Shown here piece after piece: positions 32,701 through 41,017 of a DNA stretch of 64,000 nucleotides. The notes under the pieces are model-generated. The model made no database searches, was not told the origin of the DNA, and worked only from the letters and a program-made list of their open reading frames with translations. The stretch's first letter is position 1. Each line of letters starts with the position of its first letter. Both the position numbers and the translations under genes were made by a program. The stretch is from Paramacrobiotus metropolitanus (taxonomy: Eukaryota; Tardigrada; Eutardigrada; Parachela; Macrobiotidae): NCBI RefSeq assembly GCF_019649055.1, contig NW_026570401.1, forward strand, positions 119,855 through 183,854, in the 5' to 3' direction.

Positions 32701-34779
32701 TTTTGCCTTTCGCCCGTTTCGTGTAGCGACTCTCGGATGGCTCCTCGCTACTCGGATTCTTGTTGATGACCTTTCCGACTGATCAGAGTTTGACCTTTCT
32801 TCCACCTGCTTTGACCTTTCCAAATCGTCAATCTTTTCAAGGCCCATTAATGGCTTTTCGGTCAACTCGACCGGCGGACCTTCCTCACCGTTATCGAGTG
32901 ACCTTTCCCCGTTTTTTGCCTCAGTTACTGGGTTTTGCTGTTCCTTTGATATCCTTTCCACCTCTTCTTTGAACTTCTTCCACATCTCTCCCCTGTCTGT
33001 CAACATCTGTGCGATATTGAAGGCGGATGTGTGTGATTCTTCCGTTTCATTCGATCCTCCTTCAGCTATCTCTTTAGCTGGCTCTTCCTTCTCTGTATCT
33101 TTTACAGTCACCTTATCAACTTCATCCTGTTGGATCGTCTCGTAACCTTTAGGTCGTTTGGGACCAACGAAGACACAGTTTGCCATCAGTTCTTCGGTGA
33201 CCCAATCATCGCTCGGGATCGTTTCATACATGCACCACGTGTCACCACCTCGTTCTGGGTAGTCCACTCCGTCTGGATCTGGTGCAAAGGTCACCTTTTT
33301 CTTCTCCATCAGTCCCGGTAACCTTCTTTTCCGGGTTACTTGTAACTCTCGTATTTCCCTTATGTCGAATATAGGAATCTCCGCTTCAAATTTCGTCCAA
33401 TATTTATCAAATATGTCCCAGTCGTTTTCTTTTAGTGCTTTACAGAACACCACTACTGACTCATATACCGGTGTACCGAGTCCTGTTGGGAATATAACTG
33501 TTCTCCCTTGACCTTTATACATATGGTTTATGCGGAAGTCCCAGAACAGTTCTATCCTCGCTTCTTCCCATAGCTGTACTTCCTCGTTCATTGAGTCTAT
33601 CTCTCTTTCAAGTTTTCGCTCAGTTGATACCGGGTCAAGAGGATCTTGGGTTCCGTTATCCATACGTTGCTGCCAATGGTTCAGCCATTTTCCTCTCCCC
33701 GTAATGAAATTTTTCACACATGACAGCCAAGTCCGATATCTGCTCCAATGATACCGCTCAATGTGTGGTTTCCACATTTCATTGGTCCTCATGATACTTT
33801 TCGTTTTCTTTTGGACTTGACCTTTAAGATCTGCTAATGCAGCGTTACATCTCGGCCATTCTGAAAGGTCATCTTGGGAGGCGTTTTGACAACATTCGGT
33901 GCATTCCCATTGTGGTTGCACTCTACACGGATCCTCATAGTAACCATGTCCGCAACTCCCCATTCGTTCTTCTGGAGTTAATATCCTTCGGTTGGTTTGC
34001 GAGTTGGCAATCTCCTTCTCTTGTGTTGTGGTTTTTTGCTCCTGTCCGATTTCTGTTACACTCGCTTCATCGGAGGATATTTCAATAATCCCTGTTTCAT
34101 TTTTCAGTTGGTGACCTTTTAACCGTTCAAGCGCTTTGTCGCGGATTTCGCTCGCGAACATCTGTTCTTCTTCAGCTATGCGTTTTAATATGCGCAACCT
34201 TTCACTCTTTTTATCCTTTCCCACTTTGGCCGATTTTACTCCCAGTGCCTCTGGTACTGGGATAGGCTTTGCCCATTCCATGCCAGGCACGAGTGATTGT
34301 TTCGCTGCGGCTGTCGCTTCTTTCTGTGTGGCAGCTATCTCTTCAAGTGTTGATGACCTTTCGTCATTGATAGCCAACGGTTCGAAAAAGGGTTCCTTTT
34401 GAGGGTCGCATTCTGTTACTTCTTCTTTAGCTTTATCTGGTGACCTTTCATGTTGGGTAGCAGATCGAGGTTCGAAGAAATTCGGAGTACGCTCTGGTAC
34501 TTTTATCGCCGGTGACCTTTCATCTTTCTTTCCCAGTGCCTCTGGTACTGGGCTAACTTTTTCAACACTTTCTTTTTCTGTGGCTCCTTGCTCACAGTCA
34601 TCTGCGATCATACTTCTCCCGTCCGGGAGAAATATGATCGCCTCGTCCATATCTGGCGCAAGCGGTTCCTTTTTCCCTTCATTGACTTTTTTGACGTTTG
34701 CACTTTCACTTTTCATCTCCGGTGCCTCTGGTACCGGGATTGTCCGTTGGCTAATCTCGTTCTGTTGCACTCTCGTCAT
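29743..34779 (-). CDS. Pol: reverse transcriptase and RNase H (1678 aa)
   Basis: The N-terminal ~900 residues are an acidic, repeat-rich extension with P-V-P-E-A-P/L-G and F-F-E-P cassettes and a Cys cluster (about residues 275-300). The RT domain spans about 960-1150, with the catalytic Y-I-D-D near 1138 and P-F-G-V-C-N-G-P upstream. RNase H follows from E-C-D-A-S-K-E-G (about 1285) through T-D-H-Q-A-L. The ORF ends inside the integrase zinc finger: the H-x-H half (A-L-H-D-E-K-A-A-G-H-L-G) is present, then TAA. Pol starts at an ATG that overlaps the protease stop as ATGA (34,776-34,779). Its frame is open 72 nt further upstream, where it already encodes a P-V-P-E-A-P-G cassette. Confidence 0.93.
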   Translation of the reverse strand: MTRVQQNEISQRTIPVPEAPEMKSESANVKKVNEGKKEPLAPDMDEAIIFLPDGRSMIADDCEQGATEKESVEKVSPVPEALGKKDERSPAIKVPERTPNFFEPRSATQHERSPDKAKEEVTECDPQKEPFFEPLAINDERSSTLEEIAATQKEATAAAKQSLVPGMEWAKPIPVPEALGVKSAKVGKDKKSERLRILKRIAEEEQMFASEIRDKALERLKGHQLKNETGIIEISSDEASVTEIGQEQKTTTQEKEIANSQTNRRILTPEERMGSCGHGYYEDPCRVQPQWECTECCQNASQDDLSEWPRCNAALADLKGQVQKKTKSIMRTNEMWKPHIERYHWSRYRTWLSCVKNFITGRGKWLNHWQQRMDNGTQDPLDPVSTERKLEREIDSMNEEVQLWEEARIELFWDFRINHMYKGQGRTVIFPTGLGTPVYESVVVFCKALKENDWDIFDKYWTKFEAEIPIFDIREIRELQVTRKRRLPGLMEKKKVTFAPDPDGVDYPERGGDTWCMYETIPSDDWVTEELMANCVFVGPKRPKGYETIQQDEVDKVTVKDTEKEEPAKEIAEGGSNETEESHTSAFNIAQMLTDRGEMWKKFKEEVERISKEQQNPVTEAKNGERSLDNGEEGPPVELTEKPLMGLEKIDDLERSKQVEERSNSDQSERSSTRIRVARSHPRVATRNGRKAKETDKPLLKNSKAKKLSDSRENGSDLSSDDEGVDERPLEKADKGQAAAQEYESSDSDSEWTSSSDNSTTSEDSGVSDLSEQEDLMDLDEDDEVDEEKEKGIKVRRLKVEKARMSKDVIKVYSDQRIKLKPSNCTRVKVKMGKYAPAQNKLMFTPVPQIETDVQPLAGVTDHRGKYFEIVIANHSSKYQIVKKNQLLGYVEPYEHMENVKVNAGTVKNVLEDPEVDDTTKAELTKIIGNLKLGPDLTEEQKNDVYNAFWEFWKVLPTSKKPYGDVKGVTHVIDTGDAKPVKCNPARTSWTGREFITKHIEEMLAQDVIEPSDAEWSFPVVLAVKKNGDGTMGTRFCVNYIMLNKLTRKNNYPLPNPDELLDACAGNKYYGKMDLQSGFWQIPMDPASINKTTFVTQDGMYRFKRMPFGVCNGPATFQLCMDKVLSKAKRKGCVFGYIDDVIFAGKTWAIFMQNLRNVLMSLVEAGFTIKPTKCEFGMREMGFLGHILSEDGIRMDPEKVTAVSEFKRPQTERQLRSFLGLANYYRKFIMGYAQKTCHLYELLRQDKQVKKDWTKVHEDEFNSLKQLLCEGPVLAKFDPAKPTVIECDASKEGIGAVLSQDGHPIAYASRVLDGAERNYGVTERECLAVVFAVRKFKPFIDYAEFTVRTDHQALTNLLRSETNKVGMNPRLTRWAMALQGHQFKIEYKPGKYCDNADALSRAPIEGPTCQEEEFEEIPNFEDYKKEFDTKEPAIEIGQLFLQMAEQREKRLKVTSATAKESAENEAKVNRAKSWLPTVSDLKVTGLEAESEPQNGKVTGLYETMGKRDDLWETDKVAQALNECPIKLLRFPKQTKKRYKPLPRCKVIKDWNELSTATIRIVNLQGDEEEEDDSNLQLRNKQLKDPHLAMIIDELEHLPDAETRSKFEVHYQLWNGILYRVKDKNGKLERSYVVPLSMRRAIIHALHDEKAAGHLGFEKTLSAIRLRYYWDRMSTDVKN

Positions 34780-37181
34780 TCCCGGTGCCTCTGGTACTGG
34801 GATGACCTTTTCTCTTCCCTTTGTGTTAGCATTGTCCGGTTTAATGTGTTTTCAATCTCCAATTGGATCAATTTCAACTGCTCAAATGTCGACAATTCTT
34901 TCTTTGCCGTCTTTTTCTGCTCGATTCCCGGTGCCTCTGGTACTGGGATTAGCGTTTTATTATCAGTCTGAGCATTCCCCGTCTGTTTTACAAGTTCGGT
35001 GACCTTTCCGACTTGAACTTTGGCGATCGGTTTCGGGTCATCTTCTTTCTCTTCTTCGCCTTCATTATCCATTAGTACGAACTTCTTCTCTAAGAAGTCG
35101 AATCCCAGTAACACCTGTACGTCGTCACACTTCGGTCGGACGTAGAAAGAATGTTCGCTAGTCTTTTTCCTTAAGGTCACCGGTGCTACGCAGTAGTGCG
35201 TCACCATGAATCCTGACGTTCCGCTAATTCCATTTATCTTCACCAGTCTGTCTGGTGGCAATGGAAGCATATGTAGTCCATTTGTCTCGCAAAACGGTTT
35301 GCTGATCAACGACGTCTCAGCGCCGGTGTCCAACATTGCGTTGACCTTTATGTCTCCCACTTTCACTTCGTGTGTGTATGCTTCAATTCTTTTGGGCAGT
35401 TTTCCGTTTTGAATCTTTAGTGTGTGAATCTTACATTTCACAGGAATTAACGATACTGGTCCCGGATCCATATCGGGAAGCACTTGCCCTTTCGCCGGAG
35501 TGCTATGACCTTTCAGTATTTCCCTCAACTTGTCAATCCTGTGTGGCACGTCGGTTCGGACATCGTAGAATTTCTGCGGTTTTTTCTTATCCGCTTGCTT
35601 CTCTGCAGCCATCTTGCCGCTGGTGACCTTTTCATTATTCTGCACTTGCGAATTTGCTTTTGTGCTATCCCCGTGACCTTTAGTCACTTCATTTATCGTC
35701 TCATGGATTAGTTCCTCTTTACGGTTTTCGTTTCGTTTATCTCGCAACTTCTCAATGACTTCATTTGTTATTTGGTCAGCTCGTTTCAATTCATCTACTT
35801 CACTGTCCTTCTTCTCTTCTGGTGACCTTTCGTATGTAACCATATCATATCCCTTTTGGGCCATCCATTCAATCACCTTCGCGGACACTTCGTTATTCGT
35901 TTTCGTCGGATCGGTTTGCGAAGACATTCCGTCCGTTCGAGCCGGTGACTTGTCATTGGCATCCTGTTGCAGTGCTTGTGATAAGTCCCGTGACCTTTCG
36001 ACAGCGCTAGTCTGTTGCATTTGCGCCATTTCATTTAACCTTCCTCTCTGTTCGTTTTGCGCTAAGTCCTGTGACCTTTCGTTGCGCTTTATGACAAATC
36101 CGCCGCTTGACAGCTTTTGTATGGGGACTTTTTCTCCATAATTTTGCGGTTTATGTTCCGGCGGTGCATTTCGCGGGTTATTCAGGTCAGCTTGTGCATT
36201 CTTGTATTCAATTGCGTTGAATACTGGAGCAAGGTTCGGTGACCTTTTACTTTCTTTCCCGGTAACCAGTTCTTCCAGTCGTTTTCTCTCATATTGCGTT
36301 CGCAATTCCTGCATGTCCCTGTAATCTTCTTGAGACATTCCCGCTTTCTGTTTCGCTTTTGGCGTCACGGGTGTCCACATCCCGTGATTCCCATTCGGTC
36401 TGTAGTCTACTTTTTGCCATATTTCCTTCCGTTGCAGCGTTACTGCATCCACAAGTGAGTCGTCGGAGTTCTGCTGTGCCGGTTCGCTATTCTTCTGCTG
36501 CGCTGTTCGCAGTGTCAGGTCTGTTTCTTGACCTTTTAACACGACGCTGTCGCCGTGACCTTTAGCGTTCGCACTTGCTCCACGACCTTTCACTTGGACT
36601 TTTCCTACGGGGAGTGACCTCTGGCGATTCGGTATGCCGTGTTCTTCCATATACTCTCGGAATTTCGAATGGTGCACTTCTTCATCCTCTTCTGTAGTGC
36701 TATTCTGCGGCTTCCTCTGATTCAGCATTGCTTGTTGAATCTTCGCATTGCGTAATGCACGGCGTTCAGCTAACACCTTTTCGCTGCAATACGGTGACCT
36801 TTCATTTTGCTGCGCTGTTCGCAGTGTCGCGCTACCATCACGACAATTTCCACTCGCAGTACCATTCTGCGGTGACCTTTGGTCCCGTTGCACGTTTCCA
36901 CTCGCAGTACCATTCTGCGGTGACCTTTGATTCATTTGTACTGGTTTCCCGATAACCAGTTCCTTTTGCTGCTGTGGCGGCATCCATATAGCCGTTTTCT
37001 GTGGTCGCGGCATCCATATAGCCGGTCCACTTCCGTTTTGCGCTGACGGCATCCATCTAGCCGTTGCAATGGTCACGTTCACTGCAGTACTGTTCTGCAG
37101 TGACCTTTCCGTTCCCTTTTTATCCGGTGGTTTCGGGTCGGGGCGATCAGTAGGCTCACCGGCGCCTACTGATCTTGCCCG
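34776..37181 (-). CDS. Protease ORF, entered by -1 frameshift from gag
   Basis: The frame is open from the gag slippery site (37,181) to a TGA at 34,776-34,778; there is no ATG at its start, which fits frameshift entry. The aspartic protease has its catalytic D-T-G-A in A-M-L-D-T-G-A-E-T-S-L-I-S (around 35,330) and a L-L-G-F-D-F-L flap/core partner about 75 residues on. A ~580-residue disordered region precedes it, rich in E-R-S, K-G-H and K-V-T, each encoded by the AAAGGTCAC motif in a different frame. One in-frame P-V-P-E-A-P-G cassette follows the protease. Confidence 0.88.
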   Translation of the reverse strand, partial: RARSVGAGEPTDRPDPKPPDKKGTERSLQNSTAVNVTIATARWMPSAQNGSGPAIWMPRPQKTAIWMPPQQQKELVIGKPVQMNQRSPQNGTASGNVQRDQRSPQNGTASGNCRDGSATLRTAQQNERSPYCSEKVLAERRALRNAKIQQAMLNQRKPQNSTTEEDEEVHHSKFREYMEEHGIPNRQRSLPVGKVQVKGRGASANAKGHGDSVVLKGQETDLTLRTAQQKNSEPAQQNSDDSLVDAVTLQRKEIWQKVDYRPNGNHGMWTPVTPKAKQKAGMSQEDYRDMQELRTQYERKRLEELVTGKESKRSPNLAPVFNAIEYKNAQADLNNPRNAPPEHKPQNYGEKVPIQKLSSGGFVIKRNERSQDLAQNEQRGRLNEMAQMQQTSAVERSRDLSQALQQDANDKSPARTDGMSSQTDPTKTNNEVSAKVIEWMAQKGYDMVTYERSPEEKKDSEVDELKRADQITNEVIEKLRDKRNENRKEELIHETINEVTKGHGDSTKANSQVQNNEKVTSGKMAAEKQADKKKPQKFYDVRTDVPHRIDKLREILKGHSTPAKGQVLPDMDPGPVSLIPVKCKIHTLKIQNGKLPKRIEAYTHEVKVGDIKVNAMLDTGAETSLISKPFCETNGLHMLPLPPDRLVKINGISGTSGFMVTHYCVAPVTLRKKTSEHSFYVRPKCDDVQVLLGFDFLEKKFVLMDNEGEEEKEDDPKPIAKVQVGKVTELVKQTGNAQTDNKTLIPVPEAPGIEQKKTAKKELSTFEQLKLIQLEIENTLNRTMLTQREEKRSSQYQRHRE

Positions 37182-37187
37182 TTTCCC
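37124..37187 (-). promoter_or_regulatory. Programmed -1 frameshift signal between gag and protease
   Basis: In the gag frame the heptamer G GGA AAC (37,181-37,187) is followed by a 6-nt spacer and a perfect 11-bp stem (GATCAGTAGGC, 37,164-37,174, with 37,145-37,155) closing an 8-nt loop. Six loop bases (CCGGTG, 37,157-37,162) are complementary to CACCGG at 37,124-37,129, allowing an H-type pseudoknot. The gag stop TAG lies inside stem 1. After a -1 slip the reading frame is exactly the protease frame. Heptamer, spacing and structure match classical retroviral gag-pro signals. Confidence 0.9.
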
Positions 37188-40100
37188 TGAACTGGCGCAC
37201 CTCCTTGTTGAGCGCCTTGCACATTTCCTTGTTGTTGTCCGATTTCGTTTGCCTGGTTGGCGTTCCGTCCGCCTCCGTTATTTTGGCCGCCGCCATTATT
37301 TTGGGCGCCACCACCACCATTGTAGTAGTTTCCTTGGCCACCTCCGTTGCCGCCGCCTCGATTACCGCCGTAATTCCCGCGGCCATAGCCTCTGCCCCTT
37401 GCTCTGAAGCCGCCGCGGCCGTAGCCACCACGGCCGTAGCCGCCGTTATTCTGGGCGCCGCCGCCGTTTCCATTTCCGTAATTGCCATTTCCTTGCTGTT
37501 GAAAGTTCGCTTTCGCCTGATACCATTGTGTTACCAGGTCATATCCGTTCGCCACTGCTTGGCGCCAACCGCCCAGGTTGCGCAATCTTTGCCATTCTCT
37601 GAAGGTAAACAAGTTCGGGTTCTGATCCGGCGGCGTGTTCGCGAACTTGCATCCCTGTGTCTGATGGTTGCCATACATACAGTACTGGCACATTTGCACA
37701 TTGTTCGCTACCCATCCGTCGATCATTTGGAACTTAAATTCCGTTCGTGACCCTTGATTCTGCTGGAAGTTGTTCTGATTTCCTCTATTCTGCTGAGGAT
37801 AGCCTTGACCTTGACCTTGACCTTGATTCTGGAAGTTTCCTTGGCCTCCATTCCAATTTCCATTTCCATATCCGTTCCCGCCAAAGTTGCCATTTGGCAT
37901 TCCCTGTTGCGGTATCACCACATTCGGTGGAGCCACATTCTGAGGTGGAGGTCTCACTTGAGCCGCTGCTTGTATCGCCGCCACCATCGCATATGTTATT
38001 GGCTGTCCCGTCTGGCTGTCGATAAAGGTCACTTCTTTGGTGACCTCTCTTACAGGGGTTTCCGCGCGAAATTCCATTTGCTGCTGGGCTGATGCAGCTA
38101 CCATTCTCTGTTGCGGTACATTCTCCACCTGGCCTTGGCGGATAGTCACGTATTCCTGGTTACGTTGACCTTTTGGCGCCTTGTACTTTTCATCTCCTGT
38201 TGCCCAGTGTCGGAAAAAGTCCTTTACATCGGTCGGCGTCTTACACTTTTGTATGCGCAATGCCTTATAGAGTTCATTGTCTCCTTTGCATCCCTCAATT
38301 AAGAAGCCAACTGCTTGCTTCTCAGTGATGATTCTCTTTGCTTTGAATCGCATCATCGCTTGGTAGTACTGGTCGAGCGATTCTTTTCCAAGTTCGAATT
38401 TCCTTGCATAGGCCTCACGTAAGCCTAGGACTTCTTCGTCTCGATCACCATATTCGTCTTTGAATTTATCCATCCATTCTTTTACCGTGTACTCGATTCC
38501 GTCTTCTGATGCTATGTCCTTTTCTCCTTCGAACCAGCCCTTGGCCGGACCTTTTACGGCGCTGGCTATTTCAATCATTATTTGCCTATCAGTAAGCTGG
38601 TAGGTATCTTGGGTTTCTTTCACCAATCTTGTCCAGCCATTGACGGTGTCACGGCTGCCATCAAAGGTCATCAAGGGTGTTTTCCGAGCCATGGAATCGA
38701 GTGCTTTCGCTAATGCGAACCCCCCCCTCAAATTGTCTTCTTCTTCGCTGCTCTCATCATCGTTTTGGTTTCGCCTCTGCTTTGCGTAGCGGGATTTCCT
38801 CGGGCGCTCCTGCCGACTAGGGGGTCTGTCCCGTCGCCCTTCGTCGATGAACGCGTTGACTTCGATATGTGGGGGGAATTGTGAAGGTTCGCATCGGCTC
38901 GAGTGTGAATAACCTGATGGTGGTTCTTTATCCTTATCATCTTTGACCTTTTCACCGTCTTGTTCTGTTTTGACATTTCCTCTGCCGGTGCCGGTTCGTA
39001 AGGGCATTTCAAAATGGAAGCTTTTGCCCGTGCCCGTTTCATGCGCCTTGCTGTAACTGGGCGGCGGTGATTCCACTGTTGCGGTCTTCACTCCATATTG
39101 CAGGAGTTGTTCGTCCTTATGCTTGACTGACGTTTGGAGTGCTTTGTTCTCGTCCTCCAGGCGTCTGTTCCTTAGGGTGAGCTCCTCCCTCTCTCTCCTC
39201 AGTTCGGTGTTTTCCTGTTTAACCTTCTGCGTATGGTCATGTAATTGGAAGGTTTTTTCCTTCATGACCTTTTCGTTTTCCTGTTCCATCTTGTTGATGT
39301 GTTCAGCCAGTTGAGTCACCTCCCGCTCGAGTTTCTGGTATTCCTCAGCGGCCGATTTCAGCTGGGTCCTGACTTCGGTCACTTCATCGTCTTTATTCAT
39401 CACTGTTCTTGTCATTTCATAAAGTTCATTGGTGACCTTTACGTTTTCCTGTTTCTGTTGGGTCATCTGTTGTTGCCATTCTTTTTCTTTCAGTTCCAAT
39501 ACTGTAACCATTGTATCCAATCTGCGTGCTTCATTTTGCCACTTAAGATTTTCCTTTGCGGCTTTTTGGCAGTCCTCGGTGACCTTTTTATTTTCCTCAG
39601 TGACCTTTTTGATCTCATCCTTAAGTCGTTCCCCTTCGGTGGCTACGAGATCTCTCAAGTCTCGTGCCACTTTGGCTGCTTCCCCTCTTTTCTCTTCCGC
39701 CTCGTCGGCGCGTCTCTGGTGACCTTTCGACTCATTCTGCAGGATGCTGATGGCTTCGTCACGTGACTTCAGTTCGTTTCTTAGCTTAAACGTTTCAGCT
39801 GCCAGCTTCGACAATCGTTGGGTAACCTCTGCGAAGTTACCCGCGTATTCGTCTCTTTTAGCTTCGGCTTCGGTGACCTTTTGTCGTAACTGGTCACATT
39901 CATCCTTCAGTTCGACTAAGTGTCGTGACCTTTCCGCTGATTCTTCCGACATACTTTCGTTAAGGTCATTGACTGCGAGGTGACCTTCCATTTCTCTGTC
40001 ATCTACCATTTTCAAATATTCTTCTGCCATCTCCCTTTGTTTTTCGTATTTCACTTTCCAACCGTCTGCAGCACTTTGGAGGTCATCCAGTTGCTGTTCC

Positions 40101-40942
40101 AAATCGAAGAGACGGGTCTCAAGTGTCGTCAGTCTTTCTCGATATTCCTGTTTCCGCTTATCCGCCTGGCGCTCATTGCTTTCAAGTTCGTTTTCCAATT
40201 CGCTCACACGTTTCCTCAGAGTCGTTGTCGGGCTATTCGGTGATGGTGATCGAACATTGATGACCTTTCCAGTCTGTGTCCGTTCAATTAAGTGTTCAGG
40301 TATGTCCGTAAACGAGGTCATCCCTTCTGCTCGGTCCGCTTCCTTCATGGCAGTCCGGAACGACGTATTAATCGTCGTTTCGTCATCCGTATAATACGAC
40401 TCGTTTGATTCATCTGACACCATTGGGGTTGCCCAAAGGTCATCACCATTAGTCCTGTCATTGAGTGTAAGGTCATCCAGTCTCAGTTCAGCAAGTTCCT
40501 CTTCGGTGACCTTTGTCTTTTCCCATTCCGCTTGAGCCAGGTTTACATTTTTATCCTGCTCATTCGTTCCACTGATGGTAGCATCCAATTGGGATGCTCC
40601 CTCTGCTTCCGCTGTCTTTTCTGTGGTTCTGTCCTCCCCAGCGACCTTTGTCTGGTTCATCGGTTCACTTCCCGTCGTAGATGCGGGAGTGTACTTCTGG
40701 TCGTCGCTGGAACTTTCCTGATTGGCGACCGCCTCGAGCGCCTTCTGATAGGTACTATCAGAGCCTCGCGAATCCTTCTTCTCGAATGCCTTGGGCGCTC
40801 GAGTGTTCCGCTCGTGTCCAACTGGACGCGAGTACGTGTGCAAGTCTTTTTTGTACGGATTTGGTGCACCTTGCTGTGAACTTCGGGAGCTTATGCTTCC
40901 CTGACTGCTGGTAGACGTTGGTTGTTCCTTGTCTTTATCCAT
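37166..40942 (-). CDS. Gag (1258 aa)
   Basis: Starts at ATG 40,942. The N-terminal half contains a long coiled coil (about residues 240-650). A capsid-like retrotransposon Gag domain follows (about 750-917: M-T-F-D-G-S...W...L-R-E-A-Y-A-R-K-F...). A Gln/Asn/Gly-rich region precedes one zinc knuckle, C-Q-Y-C-M-Y-G-N-H-Q-T-Q-G-C (C-x2-C-x4-H-x4-C, near residue 1085). The tail is rich in RGG/YGRGG and Asn-Gly, typical of RNA-binding, condensate-prone proteins. At 1258 aa it is two to four times the usual Ty3/gypsy Gag length. Its E-R-S, K-G-H and K-V-T/K-V-I tripeptides mark the AAAGGTCA motif in three frames. It ends with TAG inside the frameshift stem. Confidence 0.92.
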   Translation of the reverse strand: MDKDKEQPTSTSSQGSISSRSSQQGAPNPYKKDLHTYSRPVGHERNTRAPKAFEKKDSRGSDSTYQKALEAVANQESSSDDQKYTPASTTGSEPMNQTKVAGEDRTTEKTAEAEGASQLDATISGTNEQDKNVNLAQAEWEKTKVTEEELAELRLDDLTLNDRTNGDDLWATPMVSDESNESYYTDDETTINTSFRTAMKEADRAEGMTSFTDIPEHLIERTQTGKVINVRSPSPNSPTTTLRKRVSELENELESNERQADKRKQEYRERLTTLETRLFDLEQQLDDLQSAADGWKVKYEKQREMAEEYLKMVDDREMEGHLAVNDLNESMSEESAERSRHLVELKDECDQLRQKVTEAEAKRDEYAGNFAEVTQRLSKLAAETFKLRNELKSRDEAISILQNESKGHQRRADEAEEKRGEAAKVARDLRDLVATEGERLKDEIKKVTEENKKVTEDCQKAAKENLKWQNEARRLDTMVTVLELKEKEWQQQMTQQKQENVKVTNELYEMTRTVMNKDDEVTEVRTQLKSAAEEYQKLEREVTQLAEHINKMEQENEKVMKEKTFQLHDHTQKVKQENTELRREREELTLRNRRLEDENKALQTSVKHKDEQLLQYGVKTATVESPPPSYSKAHETGTGKSFHFEMPLRTGTGRGNVKTEQDGEKVKDDKDKEPPSGYSHSSRCEPSQFPPHIEVNAFIDEGRRDRPPSRQERPRKSRYAKQRRNQNDDESSEEEDNLRGGFALAKALDSMARKTPLMTFDGSRDTVNGWTRLVKETQDTYQLTDRQIMIEIASAVKGPAKGWFEGEKDIASEDGIEYTVKEWMDKFKDEYGDRDEEVLGLREAYARKFELGKESLDQYYQAMMRFKAKRIITEKQAVGFLIEGCKGDNELYKALRIQKCKTPTDVKDFFRHWATGDEKYKAPKGQRNQEYVTIRQGQVENVPQQRMVAASAQQQMEFRAETPVREVTKEVTFIDSQTGQPITYAMVAAIQAAAQVRPPPQNVAPPNVVIPQQGMPNGNFGGNGYGNGNWNGGQGNFQNQGQGQGQGYPQQNRGNQNNFQQNQGSRTEFKFQMIDGWVANNVQMCQYCMYGNHQTQGCKFANTPPDQNPNLFTFREWQRLRNLGGWRQAVANGYDLVTQWYQAKANFQQQGNGNYGNGNGGGAQNNGGYGRGGYGRGGFRARGRGYGRGNYGGNRGGGNGGGQGNYYNGGGGAQNNGGGQNNGGGRNANQANEIGQQQGNVQGAQQGGAPVQGNGQDQ

Positions 40943-41017
40943 GTTGATCGGATAACTTTGACGCCCCTGTCAATTGTTCTCACACAAACGTTATTGTATG
41001 GTTTATTCAATTGTCCT

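Larger units (their letters stand above)
22740..40515 (-). repeat. Interspersed AAAGGTCAC motif across coding region
   Basis: By eye about 48 copies of (A/G)TGACCTTT on the plus strand, plus some 15 with T in front, lie between 22,760 and 40,510 (for example 24,000, 26,496, 28,500, 30,290, 30,328, 34,440, 35,000, 35,621, 36,239, 36,793, 36,870, 36,920, 39,580, 39,600 and 40,506). About a dozen are in the opposite orientation (for example 23,300, 32,470, 32,628 and 38,018). Any given 8-mer is expected about once per 65 kb per strand. On the coding strand the motif reads AAAGGTCA(C/T) and is translated in all three frames. Confidence 0.9.

Noticed and set aside
37156-37488. Ala/Thr-rich 110-aa frame overlapping gag
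   Set aside because: It is the +1 shadow of the Gly/Asn-rich gag tail; the -1 frame is the one that leads to protease.
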